Origin: Myxocyprinus asiaticus
Lineage: Eukaryota; Chordata; Actinopteri; Cypriniformes; Catostomidae
NCBI RefSeq assembly: GCF_019703515.2
Contig: NC_059351.1
Span: 15,007,501-15,071,500, forward strand
Direction of reading: 5' to 3'
DNA: 64,000 nucleotides
A program made the translations under genes and the position numbers. The notes below the pieces were generated by a model that saw only the letters and a program-made list of their open reading frames with translations, made no database searches and was not told the origin of the DNA. Positions 23,579-34,717 of this stretch are shown here, one piece after another. Each line of letters begins with the position of its first letter. The first letter of the stretch is position 1.

Positions 23579-25360
23579 GGGATTTGGAGTTGTATTCACG
23601 GTGTCCATATCGAGATGAAGAAAGCCCCGGAGTTAGGCTTCAGCCCTCAGGCCAACATGTTACACCTTCTGAAATCAGCAAAAGAGATCACCACCCTTGG
23701 AGTTACCTCGCCCAAACGTCCTGTGAGTAGCATTCTTCCTCCTACCATGGGACTGCTAGAATTGATGGGTGGAGGAAAAGACAACAACCTAACCCAGAAG
23801 AATGCATCCTTTAGCAATGCCAGCACCATGCTCAGCAACCGTCACAAAGAGCCACTTAACAACACTCTGTTGCCAGGGCAATGTGCCCTGAGCCTGACGG
23901 ATGCTCAGCCAGGTGTTGCTGGAAATGGTAGCTCGGGAAGTGGAGGTGAGACAACACGATCTGCTGCTTCCAAACCACGCGCCCTGTGGAAGAAATCTGT
24001 TGAAACACTTCGACAGACCCAGGAACCAGGGGGTAATTCCCCACCATCTTCTGCACCACCAACCGAGACACTACCTATGAAGAGCCAGCGTTACCTACCT
24101 GAAGATGCACCTGCCCGCTCGGATATGTCAGATTGCTCCGGCCGAGCGGACTTGCAAAAGCAGCAGAAGTTAAAAGAGACACTCAGAAAACGAAACCGCC
24201 TACCGCGAGACCTGAGTGACGTGGAGCTTTCAACGTTGCAGAGTCAGCCCAGCCAGCAGAGCAACCACAGTGCTCATATCTACTCACAGAACACCCAGGG
24301 AAGTCAGATATATACTATTGACTCCATTAACCAGGAGCATGGACTACACTATCCAGATATCTTCAGCGATCACCGGGAGAACAAGCACCGCCCACCCTCT
24401 TCCTCTGAGCAACAGCCAATTCTGCAGCTTAACAGCACTCTGCTTTCCCAAGCCCATGAACCGGATGTAATGCAAACTGTAATTGCAAAAGATAAAAAGT
24501 ACAACACTTATGGAAAGCCAGGTGTTGCAGGGAGCATCACTGGTGGACCTGGTTCATCTCAGGATCCACGACAGACGCACTGCCGTAGTTGTCTGTCAAA
24601 AGTGTCCAGTTACTCTGGGCTTTACACAGTAAGGTCCCCTCAGTATCGCTGTGATGCTTGTCTCCACTCTGGAAACCTATATGACATCAGTGAAGATCAA
24701 TTTCTTCATCCAGATGGAAGGGGCATTGGAGGTGGAAGTGTTGACAGGGCCTTCTCACCTTTTCTTCCCCAGCCGGATGCTTCCTTCACAGCCTATCTTC
24801 CCCAGAGTGACCAAGAGGGCGATGGTCTTATTAGCCACTACCAGAATGAGGGCATAATCATTCACCAGCAGTCTTACAAGAACCTTCCCCAAAAGAGTTC
24901 ATCACGGCGGGTTAGTCTACAAGACAGCACTCCATATGCCAACATTCCCTCCTCAACTTTGATCCCAGATAAGCCCCCCAAAAATCAGTCGGCACATCTA
25001 AACCACACTCTTGCAGGTGTAGGTGTTAGTGGACTCGGGATTGGCCGGCGCAGCAAGTCGATGTATCCAGCCCGACCAACAGAGAATCCCTTTCTCCAGA
25101 CTCTCCGTGATGACCAGCGTCTAGCCCATGGCCGCAGCTCCACAGACATTTATAAGCAGCTGGTGCCGCTCACATTAGGCCAGGCTGATGGCACTGTGCT
25201 CGGCATGGGGATGGCGAGCCCTGACCTCTATTACTCCGAGCATGTCATGCCTTATGTAGCCCCTCCCCCTGTTGGCACATACACTGCCACCAGAGCAATG
25301 AGCGCTGGGGGTGCTCGGCGTGTCTTCAAGAGGATGCCGAGCATCGAGTCTGATGTCTGA
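23579..25360 (+). CDS. grin2a: grin2a terminal coding exon: cytoplasmic C-terminal tail
   Basis: The exon encodes 593 residues up to TGA at 25358-25360. It opens GIWSCIHGVHIEMKK, the juxtamembrane region with a conserved cysteine. PRALWKKSVETLRQ, RYLPED, IYTIDSIN, CRSCLSKVSSYSGLYTVRSP, RCDACLHSGNLYDISEDQ, NPFLQTLRDDQRLAHGR and YSEHVMPY each match blocks specific to GluN2A tails. The protein ends MPSIESDV, whose last four residues form a class I PDZ ligand for PSD-95-type scaffolds. The two CxxC pairs (24581-24592 and 24649-24660) match the described palmitoylation cluster of the distal tail. The frame is open throughout. The tail is shorter than the mammalian one by rough block comparison. 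I see no sign of pseudogenisation. Confidence 0.96.
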   Translation, partial: GIWSCIHGVHIEMKKAPELGFSPQANMLHLLKSAKEITTLGVTSPKRPVSSILPPTMGLLELMGGGKDNNLTQKNASFSNASTMLSNRHKEPLNNTLLPGQCALSLTDAQPGVAGNGSSGSGGETTRSAASKPRALWKKSVETLRQTQEPGGNSPPSSAPPTETLPMKSQRYLPEDAPARSDMSDCSGRADLQKQQKLKETLRKRNRLPRDLSDVELSTLQSQPSQQSNHSAHIYSQNTQGSQIYTIDSINQEHGLHYPDIFSDHRENKHRPPSSSEQQPILQLNSTLLSQAHEPDVMQTVIAKDKKYNTYGKPGVAGSITGGPGSSQDPRQTHCRSCLSKVSSYSGLYTVRSPQYRCDACLHSGNLYDISEDQFLHPDGRGIGGGSVDRAFSPFLPQPDASFTAYLPQSDQEGDGLISHYQNEGIIIHQQSYKNLPQKSSSRRVSLQDSTPYANIPSSTLIPDKPPKNQSAHLNHTLAGVGVSGLGIGRRSKSMYPARPTENPFLQTLRDDQRLAHGRSSTDIYKQLVPLTLGQADGTVLGMGMASPDLYYSEHVMPYVAPPPVGTYTATRAMSAGGARRVFKRMPSIESDV

Positions 25361-27954
25361 TAGAAAGAGAAAGAGACTACAAATATGAAAGACTATGAAA
25401 TTACATGTATGGATCTTTCCACCAGGATATGGCTTAGAAGTGGAACTGTTTGCTGGATTGTAAAGCTTTATGACAACAAGGCAGGAAAGTTTGGAATATA
25501 TTTTGTTTCTCCATTTGGACTTAACTGAACAAAAGTCAGAGTTCAACTTTACATCAGGTCCTCCTCTCTAGTCGAGCGGCAGCTCTGTGTCTTCCAGAAA
25601 ACATCTAAAAATAATGGGCAGGACGCTCTTGCGCCTTCAAGAGAAGAAAGAGCAGCAAAAGCTTCTTGGAAGTACAGGGGCAGCTCCAAAGAGTTTCCTT
25701 TATCACGCAACACAAGAGCAACCAAAAAATTAATTAAATAAATATAAATAGATGAATTTCCACATTCTGCACTTTGACACACAAAAATACACATACACAT
25801 GCAAGAGGCACAAATGATACATGATTTCAAACCACTGCGGGAACAAAGTTAAGTATAACGATAGAATCTCTCTTGACCAAAAATTAAAGACCACGTACAG
25901 AACAATAAATGGTAGACATAGACTGGCACACAGTCACATGCTCCAAAATAAATAATTGCTTATCAGATCCAAACATGAATGTGTTTTTGGAAAGGCAGCC
26001 GCACATCTGGTATAGTGTTTCTAACGGCTTATAAATGCATGCACAAATGCATTTCAGCGTAAAAGCTGCACTGAGGCATAAACCACAAAGACTACTAAAG
26101 AGTTCAAAAATTCAATTTCCATTCCAACCTGAACTGTGACAAAATGCACTACCTAAATGATTAGTATTGGTTGTAATCTCTGAAATCAACTATGTTAGAG
26201 AATTTTAGAGGAGGACAACACGGTACATACAAGTCCTGTGGTTGTTTGGACTTGTTTGTATCTCTGAGGACACTAATAGGAAAAAGTCTTTGTCCCTCCC
26301 CACCCTTGAATCTGTCCTTAATTTACCTGTGTGCAAAGCGTAAAGGCAGGAAGACTCCTCTGCTCACAGCACAACAGGGAAGTAAAGTGTAATTGTTCAT
26401 TCATCTAAATTTTATCATCTTGAACATATTTCTATAGTTGTTTAGAATATTGAAAAGGTTTTATATACTGCCAAATATTTGAAAAAGGTGTGCATAGCAT
26501 ATTTATTGTGTTATAGAAAGATGAAAACAGGAAGAAAGGAAAAGACAGCGACAGGAAAGAGTAAGGATTAGTGAAAAGATATCCTGTGTTTTTGTGGTCG
26601 GAAGGGACTTAGGGACTCGGCAAAAGAGTGTAAAATCCCACACCAACTAATGATGTCAATGCTGATAGAAAAAGTTATTTTTTGCCTCGAACACACAAAC
26701 ACAGCACTTCCTGTAGAATCCAACCACACACCCATACTTCACAAATATTTTTGGTTGTTTTGAAATATAATGGTCGTTCCAGCGATATGCACATTATCAG
26801 GTTGCAATATTTTATTTATGTATGAAATTTCCTAGTTTTAATATGTTTTATTATTAGTTCCTTTTATTTTATGAATTGTTATACATGTGGAATTAATTTA
26901 TAAATGTGATTTAATTGCATATATATTAAAGAAAAAAGATAACAGCATGTTAATCTTCTCTGTGATCAAACTTTTAGAGTTCTTTTTTATTTTGATGTGA
27001 ATGGGAGTATATGTTTACAGTGAATGTGAAAATATGGATTCATCTCATGTGATTTTGATTCTCATTTGAATACAAACATAAAACTGTCATATGACCAAAT
27101 GTCAATGGGATGACCTGTTTTTGCTGTCTTTTTAGTAAATGTTTCTAAATTCGAGTGAGGTTAACATGTCAGGGAATATACTGGGTTACAAACTCAAAAG
27201 TGTTCCTCTTCACCAAACAAACATGGTTTGAAAACCATTTTTAAGATAATAATGTTTTAGATGGTCAATCTGGTACTCAGGCTTTGTTTATACCGTATGT
27301 CTACCGCCAACCATGTCAACCCAGCCTCTATATCCGGACAGGCAGTCCAGTTTTTACACTCCCAAGAAATATTCAAATTAGCTAGTTGTTTTCACCTAAT
27401 TAATGACTATGAAATGCAATCATATTCATATTTTTTATTTAATACATCAGCCTTCGCGGAGTAGTCCATGCAGACCAGTTCATATTCTGATGAACATCAA
27501 CATCTCACTTGAATGTAGACAACATCAATCTGGTTAGATAGTTGTGCTTTACACAACCCATATAAATTTGTTTTATAAGTAGATTTGACCATCTGAATAA
27601 ATCTATTTGCACATTGATCTGTTTTACATCATTCTACATGTCTTTCATTACACAGATTTAGAGCCATTTACTTGATCACCTGGTACTATACCAACAAATT
27701 GATTATATAAAACAGTATAATCATGTTATATCCATTTCATTTCTCACAGACATTGATTTGTATTCAGGGCTCGAAATGTGATGAAATCTGGTACGCAAAA
27801 ATAATTGAACTGTGACATCATTATCGCATTATTGGCAGTACGGATATACCATGCGTATCGACCCACTTCGAGCACTGTTTGTATTCCTCCAGTTGTAGGA
27901 TTAAAATTTGTCAATTAAAAACTAAAGATTTTGAAGTTTAACAAAACATATATA
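25361..27954 (+). other. Probable grin2a 3' UTR and downstream flank
   Basis: 2.6 kb of AT-rich sequence with no coding similarity follows the stop codon. Candidate polyadenylation hexamers AATAAA occur at 25737-25742, 25904-25909 and 25947-25952. GluN2A mRNAs usually have very long 3' UTRs, so a more distal site is possible and the true end cannot be set from sequence. Short open frames here are not supported. Confidence 0.6.
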
Positions 27955-29535
27955 CAGGTGCATCTCAATAAATTAGAATGTCGTGGAAAAGTTCATTTAT
28001 TTCAGTAATTCAACTCAAATTGTGAAATTCGTGTATTAAATAAATTCAATGCACACAGACTGAGGTAGTTTAAGTCTTTGGTTCTTTTAATTGTGATGAT
28101 TTTGGCTCACATTTAACAAAAACCCACCAATTCACTATCTCAAAAAATTAGAATACATCATAAGACCAATAAAAAAAACATTTTTAGTGAATTGTTGGCC
28201 TTCTGGAAAGTATGTTCATTTACTGTATATGTACTCAATACTTGGTAGGGGCTCCTTTTGCTTTAATTACTGCCTCAATTCGGCGTGGCATGAAGGTGAT
28301 CAGTTTGTGGCACTGCTGAGGTGGTATGGAAGCCCAGGTTTCTTTGACAGTGGCCTTCAGCTCATCTGCATTTTTTGGTCTCTTGTTTCTCATTTTCCTC
28401 TTGACAATACCCCATAGATTCTCTATGGGGTTCAGGTCTGGTGAGTTTGCTGGCCAGTCAAGCACACCAACACCATGGTCATTTAACCAACTTTTGGTGC
28501 TTTTGGCAGTGTGGGTGTTTTGCCAAATCCTGCTGGAAAATGAAATCAGCATCTTTAAAAAGCTGGTCAGCAGAAGGAAGCATGAAGTGCTCCAAAATTT
28601 CTTGGTAAACGGGTGCAGTGACTTTGGTTTTCAAAAACACAATGGACCTACACCAGCAGATGACATTGCACCCCAAATCATCACAGACTGTGGAAACTTA
28701 ACACTGGACTTCAAGCAACTTGGGCTATGAGCTTCTCCACCCTTCCTCCAGACTCTAGGACCTTGGTTTCCAAATGAAATACGAAACTTGCTCTCATCTG
28801 AAAAGAGGACTTTGGAACACTGGGCAACAGTCCAGTTCTTCTTCTCCTTAGCCCAGGTAAGATGCCTCTGACGTTGTCTGTGGTTCAGGAGTGGCTTAAC
28901 AAGAGCAATACGACAACTGTAGCCAAATTCCTTGACATATCTGTGTGTGGTGGCTCTTGATGCCTTGACCCCAGCCTCAGTCCATTCCTTGTGAAGTTCA
29001 CCCAAATTCTTGAATCGATTTTGCTTGACAATCATAAGGCTGCGGTTCTCTTGGTTGGTTGTGCATCTTTTTCTTCCACACTTTTTCCTTCCACTCAACT
29101 TTCTGTTAACATGCTTGGATACAGCACTCTGTGAACAGCCAGCTTCTTTGGCAATGAATGTTTGTGGCTTACCCTCCTTGTGAAGGGTGTCAATGATTGT
29201 CTTCTGGACAACTGTCAGATCAGCAGTCTTCCCCATTATTGTGTAGCCTAGTGAACCAAACTGAGAGACCATTTTGAAGGCTCAGGAAACCTTTGCAGGT
29301 GTTTTGAGTTGATTAGCTGATTGGCATGTCACCATATTCTAATTTTTTGAGATAGTGAATTGGTGGGTTTTTGTTAAATGTGAGCCAAAATCATCACAAT
29401 TAAAAGAACCAAAGACTTAAACTACTTCAGTCTGTGTGCACTGAATTTATTTAATACACGAGTTTCACAATTTGAGTTGAATTACTGAAATAAATGAACT
29501 TTTCCACGACATTCTAATTTATTGAGATGCACCTG
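27955..29535 (-). mobile_element. Tc1-like transposon, copy A, full length
   Basis: The 1581-bp element starts CAGGTGCATCTCAATAAATT and ends with the inverse, GAGATGCACCTG, with TA on both sides. The terminal inverted repeats are about 210 bp long and nearly identical. Its transposase reads on the - strand. It lies back to back with a second copy of the same family starting 8 bp further right. Confidence 0.92.
28235..29236 (-). pseudogene. Tc1-like transposase of copy A, frameshifted
   Basis: The enzyme excises and reinserts the element at TA sites. The frame starts MGKTADLTVVQKTIIDTLHK at 29236, with the paired helix-turn-helix domain (CSQSAVSKHVNRKL) and the basic GRKKCGRKR linker. VLFSDESKF holds the first catalytic aspartate. 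Near 28640 and again near 28530 the frame shifts: FIFQQDLA (second aspartate) and NSPDLNPIENLW (glutamate) are in different frames. The end reads AVIKAKGAPTKY at 28235. Only a few changes separate it from a complete gene, so the insertion is fairly young. Confidence 0.9.
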
Positions 29536-29543
29536 TATATATA

Positions 29544-30986
29544 CAGACTGAAGTAGTTTAAGTCTTTGGTTCTTTTAATTGTGATGATTTTGGCTCACAT
29601 TTAACAAAAACCCACCAATTCACTATCTCAAAAAATTAGAATATGGTGACATGCCAATCAGCTAATCAACTCAAAACACCTGACCTGAGCCTTCAAAATG
29701 ATCTCTCAGTTTGGTTCACTAGGCTAGAGAATCATGGGGAAGACTGCTGATCTGACAGTTGTCCAGAAGACAATCATTGACACCCTTCACAAGGAGAGTA
29801 AGACACAAACATTCATTGCCAAAGAAGCTGGCTGTTCACAGAGTGCTGTATCCAAGCATGTTAACAGAAAGTTGAGTGGAAGGAAAAAGTGTGGAAGAAA
29901 AAGATGCACAACCAACCGAGAGAACCGCAGCCTTATGAGGATTGTCAAGCAAAATCGATTCAAGAATGGACTGAGGCTGGGGTCAAGGCATCAAGAGCCA
30001 CCACACACAGACTTGTCAAGGAATTTGGCTACAGTTGTTGTATTCCTCTTGTTAAGCCACTCCTGAACCACAGACAACGTCAGAGGCGTCTTACCTGGGC
30101 TAAGGAGAAGAAGAACTGGACTGTTGCCCAGTGGTCCAAAGTCCTCTTTTCAGATGAGAGCAAGTTTTGTATTTCATTTGGAAACCAAGGTCCTAGAGTC
30201 TGGAGGAAGGGTGGAGAAGCTCATAGCCCAAGTTGCTTGAAGTCCAGTGTTAAGTTTCCACAGTCTGTGATGATTTGGGGTGCAATGTCATCTGCTGGTG
30301 TTGGTCCATTGTATTTTTTGAAAACCAAAGTCACTTCACCCGTTTACCAAGAAATTTTGGAGCACTTCATGCTTCCTTCAGCTGACCAGCTTTTTAAAGA
30401 TGCTGATTTCATTTTCCAGCAGGATTTGGCACCTGCCCACACTGCCAAAAGCACCAAAAGTTGGTTAAATGACCATGGTGTTGGTGTGCTTGACTGGCCA
30501 GCAAACTCACCAGACCTGAACCCCATAGAGAATCTATAGGGTATTGTCAAGAGGAAAATGAGAAACAAGATGCAGATGAGCTGAAGGCCACTGTCAAAGA
30601 AACCTGGGCTTCCATACCACCTCAGCAGTGCCACAAACTGATCACCTCCATGCCACACCGAATTGAGGCAGTAATTAAAGCAGAAGGAGCCCCTACCAAG
30701 TATTGAGTACATATAGAGTAAATGAACATACTTTCCAGAAGGCCAACAATTCACTAAAAATGTTTTTTTTATTGGTCTTATGATGTATTCTAATTTGTTG
30801 AGATAGTGAATTGGTGGGTTTTTGTTAAATGTGAGCCAAAATCATCACAATTAAAAGAACCAAAGACTTAAACTACTTCAGTCTGTGTGCATTGAATTTA
30901 TTTAATACACGAGTTTCACAATTTGAGTTGAATTACTGAAATAAATGAACTTTTCCACGACATTCTAATTTATTGAGATGCACCTG
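29544..30986 (+). mobile_element. Tc1-like transposon, copy B, left terminus missing
   Basis: The right terminal repeat is complete and ends TTGAGATGCACCTG at 30986, followed by TA. The left repeat begins only at CAGACTGAAGTAG (29544), which corresponds to a point about 105 bp inside the same repeat of copy A. The outer half, which transposase should bind, is gone. The transposase reads on the + strand, so copies A and B diverge from a shared centre. Confidence 0.9.
29734..30705 (+). pseudogene. Tc1-like transposase of copy B, disabled
   Basis: It starts MGKTADLTVVQKTIIDTLHK. Compared with copy A there is a deletion of about 22 bp near 29966 that shifts the frame, an in-frame TAG at 30537 where copy A has TGG just after NPIENL, and a further 10-bp deletion near 30571. 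The DDE residues (SDESKF, QQDLAPAH, NPIEN) are all readable. The damage differs from that in copy A, so the two copies decayed independently. Confidence 0.9.
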
Positions 30987-31647
30987 TATATTTGTTTTTG
31001 TTTTTTTGTTTTTTGTTTTTTCAATCAGCTGGCTGCAAAATTAAAGTTTTTTTTTTTTTTCAGCATATTGTTTAGCAGACAATGAGTAATTTATGTGCTG
31101 TTTTAAAAGGAAAACAAAGGGAACTGTCTGTGAGATTTAACTTTTTCATCTTTCTTTTGGATTGCAATGGTGCTAGTCAAATTTCATTACTTCCCTGGAA
31201 ATATATAATTTTACCTAATTAAAACTTTTATTTTGGGAGGCATGACAATCCAAAGGGTACAATGCATGCAATTATTTAGCTAAAGTTCTTGAGAGATGAC
31301 CAAACTAACAGTAACCATTTGCTTCACTCTTTTTGGTGAAACATAAGTATGCAACTATGCAAGTAAAACAGAAATTGAGCTGGTAATGTTAGTTGTCTAT
31401 TCTATGTATGTGATGCTGGTTTGTTAAGGCTCTTTGCCTCTTGAACTTATTACAGAAAACAGTTTTTTCTTAAATTAGCCAGCTAACTAATATTCACCAG
31501 AAAATTCTGAATTACACTGCCACTTGCTAAATATCTTAGCAGCTTTACACTAGCAAAGAAAGGATTGTTATGTAAATTCTTTCCTGACTGTAGAGGTCTT
31601 TTAAACCCAAAGCCTCAATCTGTTTCGCCAGTCTCTGATACTAAAGC
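30987..31647. other. Intergenic, AT-rich, nothing recognised
   Basis: Contains T-rich runs near 31000 and 31050. No repeat family or coding similarity is recognised. Confidence 0.7.
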
Positions 31648-32646
31648 TGTCATGGTCCTGTCACTCTGTCAGTCTGGGTTTTTGTCTGACAGGACCGTGG
31701 CATCACCGTCCCATGTCTGTCTTATGTTTCGTTGTCTGTCTTTGTGTGAGTGCGTGGCTTTGGTTGTATTCCCTGTCGTGCGCTCTTCGGTCTGTCTTGT
31801 TTCATGTCGGGAGCACGGTGTCTGGATTCTGACTTCATGTCTGGTTCGGTTTCAGTCTGTGTTGGTATCCGGACACTCGTGCTCCATTTCTCTCTGTTAC
31901 TGATGTGGGTGCACCGCGCTTATGTCATCTTGGCAGCATGCACTCGCGTCTAAAGCTTGTCTGTCTCACGCGAACACGGGTCTGCCTCGTGTTGTGCTCG
32001 CGTTGCATTGGGCGCTCGGGTCGTGAGCTGTCTTCACATTGTGCTGAGGTTTCGGGTTTGTGTGTGGCCGAACTCTCGCACAAGTATCCTGTCTTGTTTT
32101 TGTGAGAATGCGCGGCATCGCTTTGTTTGCCGTGTTACGCATTCCCTCGTCTTGTTTGTCGGTTGGCATGAGCGTATATTGCCTTTTTGTCTTGGCAATG
32201 TGCGCTCATGCCATTCGGGTGTTTCGTTGTCCTGTGAGAGCATGTGGCTTTGTTTTGTTTCTGTATCACCGCGTGTCTCTCTGTCTGATGTCATACCCCA
32301 CCTCCTTGTTTGCCCATTATTAATTTAATAGTCTCACCTGTCCCCTGTTAACCCGTTTGATTTCTCCCCTATTTTAGCCACCACCTGTGTGCTGTCCAGT
32401 GCCAGTTAGACTGTTTCCAGTCTAATGTGTATTCCAGTCAGTCAAGTCAGTTGGGCCTGTTTTTTGTATTCATCCCTACCTGGTCCAGTCGGTACTGTTC
32501 CCCGCTGCATTCTGCCCCATCCCTGGATTACCTGTTCCCCTACGGGGTTGTTTATGTTTGTTTATTTAATTTTGGTTGAGTTTTTCCCTTTATTTTTTAT
32601 TAATAAATTCCCCTTTATTTCTTCAATTCTGCACCTATTTTTTCCA
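31648..32646 (+). mobile_element. Solo LTR of a Gypsy-type retrotransposon
   Basis: It begins TGTCATGGTCCTGTCAC, the start shared with the Gypsy LTRs in this window, and has an AATAAA signal at 32602-32607 followed by a T-rich stretch. There is no gag or pol next to it. The right boundary, set at a CA near 32646, is uncertain and I found no matching target duplication. The overlapping open frames inside it are by-products of its high GT content. Confidence 0.7.
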
Positions 32647-33731
32647 GAAGAAAATGTGAGTGGTGCTTACTAGGTTGTTGGAGGTTGCCATTGTGTTGCA
32701 GTGCAGTTGCTAGGTGCTTGCTTAATGGCCCAAATTAAAAGAGCCCACCCAATGAAATTCTTGTCCATATAGATATACTGTATATTAGGTCCCTCCAATG
32801 TTTTTTTGCCTGTTTTATCATCTGCTGGGTCCAAGCTCTTAGAAAAGTTTTAGCACATTTCCCCTCAACAAATGCACAATGTGAGGTATTATTTTTGTCC
32901 GTAGCACAAATGGTGCGGGATGAGTTATGGAAAAACCCCATTCATTTTAAATGAAACAAAATTGTGTTGATAACAGCTACACAATGGGGTTTTGGCAGGT
33001 CTTTCAAAACAACTTTGCACTGGAGTTGAATCTTTTTTTCTGTAATTTGTGAGTGCCAAGAGACCCTGACAAATCTAGGATCTTGTGGGACAACAATTAG
33101 CTCAGAAAAGTGTGCACTACAGTGAATACAGCACAACTCTATAGAAATACTCCCATCCCCAAAACTGACTCTGTCAGCACTTACAAGACAGTCTGAAGAA
33201 TAGCTACATTATTTTAAACATTATTCTTAACTAGTTTTTTGTCATAGATATCAGTAGAACATTTTGCAATGTTGCTTAAAATATTCTGCAAAATTGCTTA
33301 AAATACCATGAAATTCCTTCTAATTCATGTTTTTTAATTTTACAATAAATAAACGATGTCAACCCTCACCATTCTACACATAGTAAATGTCATCGACAGT
33401 ATGTATATGTCAGTGTATATATACTGTGTGCGAGTAGGTTGGTGTGTTATAGGCTATAGTTTGTGTTTACATGGTCAGTAGACATATGTTTATGTAGTTC
33501 ACTGTGTATGTGCCTCAACTTATTAAATTCTGATGTCCAAGATTTGTGTGTGGGTGTGTGTGTGTGCGTGCGTGCGTGCATGCATTTGTCAAAATATGTT
33601 CTGACCAAAACAGCAGCATAAAATATGACCAAAGTGTCTAGATTAATATCACAAAAATATCCAACTTTCCTTTTTTAACCTTTTGTGTATTAAATCATTT
33701 TTCTGTATGAAACACAGTCATGCAGATTTCT
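32647..33731. other. Intergenic with a short GT-rich repeat
   Basis: No gene is recognised. A GTGTGTGGGTGTG then GTGCGTGCGTGC repeat lies at about 33545-33583. Parts of 32700-33130 look like dispersed repeat but cannot be classed. Confidence 0.65.
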
Positions 33732-33812
33732 TTCACAATTTCTACCAGGGTATGCAAACTTTTGAGCACAACTTGTGCTCAAAAGTTTGCATACCCTGGC
33801 AGAAATTGTGAA
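33732..33812. repeat. Palindrome of two abutting Tc1 termini
   Basis: Arms 33732-33771 and 33772-33812 are inverted copies of the Tc1 terminal sequence containing GTGCTCAAAAGTTTGCATAC. They differ at about one or two positions and have no spacer. Confidence 0.88.
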
Positions 33813-34664
33813 ATTTTGGTATTGATTTTGTAAATATGACTGATCATGCAAAAAAACTGTCTTTTATTTAAGGATAGTGATAATATGAAGCCATTTATTA
33901 TCACATAGTTGTTTAGCTCCTTTTTAAATCATAGTGGTAACATAAATCACCCAAATGGCCCTGATCAAAAGTTTACATACCCTTGAATGTTTGGCCTTGT
34001 TACAGACACACAAGGTGACACACAGGTTTAAATGGCAATTATAGGTTAATTTCCCACACCTGTGGCTTTTTAAATTGCAGTTAGTGTCTGTGTATAAATA
34101 GTCAATGAGTTTGTTAGCTCTCATGTGGATGCACTAAGCAGGCTTGATACTGAGCCATGGGGAGCAGAAAAGAACTGTCAAAAGACCTGTGTAACAAGGT
34201 AATGGAACTTTATGAAGATGGAAAAGGATATAAAAAATATCCAAAGCCTTGAAAATGCCAGTCAGTACTGTTCAATCACTTATTAAGAAGTGGAAAATCC
34301 GGGGATCTCTTGATACCAAGCCAAGGTCAGGTAGACCATGAAAGATTTCAGCCACAACTGCCAGAAGAATTGTTCGGGATACAAAGAAAAACCCATAGGG
34401 AACCTCAGGAGAAATACAGGCTGCTCTGGAAAAGACCGTGTGGTTGTTTCAAGGAGCACAATACGATGATACTTGAACAAAAATGAGCTGCATGGTGAAG
34501 TTGCCAGAAAGAAGCCAATGCCACAAAAAAGCTTGGTTACAATATGCCCGACAACACCTTGACACGCCTCACAGCTTCTGGCACACTGTAATTTGGAGTG
34601 ATGAGACCAAAATAGAGCTTTATGGTCACAACAATAAGCACTATGTTTGGAGAGGGGTCAACAA
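33772..34664 (+). mobile_element. Tc1-like transposon fragment (5' half)
   Basis: It starts at the palindrome with the same terminus as the copy at 58299. It continues through the 5' region to a transposase remnant and stops in the middle of the gene at about 34664. The downstream half is replaced by an inverted duplicate of part of the element and then by Gypsy sequence. Confidence 0.85.
34157..34664 (+). pseudogene. Tc1-like transposase, 5' part only
   Basis: The start reads MGSRKELSKDLCNKVMELYE, a typical Tc1 N-terminal DNA-binding helix. Frame changes follow near 34250 and 34320 and stops appear in the middle. The segment [15 protein letters not shown] near 34575-34625 retains the first catalytic aspartate and is in a different frame from the start. 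Everything after the GVNK segment is absent. This copy also has an internal deletion around 34470 relative to a normal gene. Confidence 0.83.
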
Positions 34665-34717
34665 GTATTGTGCTCCTTGAAACAACCACACCGTCTTTTT
34701 CCAGAGCAGCCTGTATT
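34665..34717 (-). repeat. Inverted duplicate of 34413-34464
   Basis: This 53-bp segment is the reverse complement of 34413-34464 within the same Tc1 remnant, with about two differences. It joins the Tc1 fragment to the Gypsy fragment. Confidence 0.88.

Noticed and set aside
25175..25546. 123-codon frame antisense to the end of grin2a
   Set aside because: Shadow of the well-supported sense exon, extending into the 3' UTR.
30344..30754. 136-codon frame antisense to the Tc1 transposase of copy B
   Set aside because: Antisense shadow of a recognised transposase; the equivalent appears at 28187-28730 in copy A.
31565..32328. Several overlapping frames on both strands
   Set aside because: They fall within a solo LTR rich in TGT and GTC; no similarity, and mutually incompatible.
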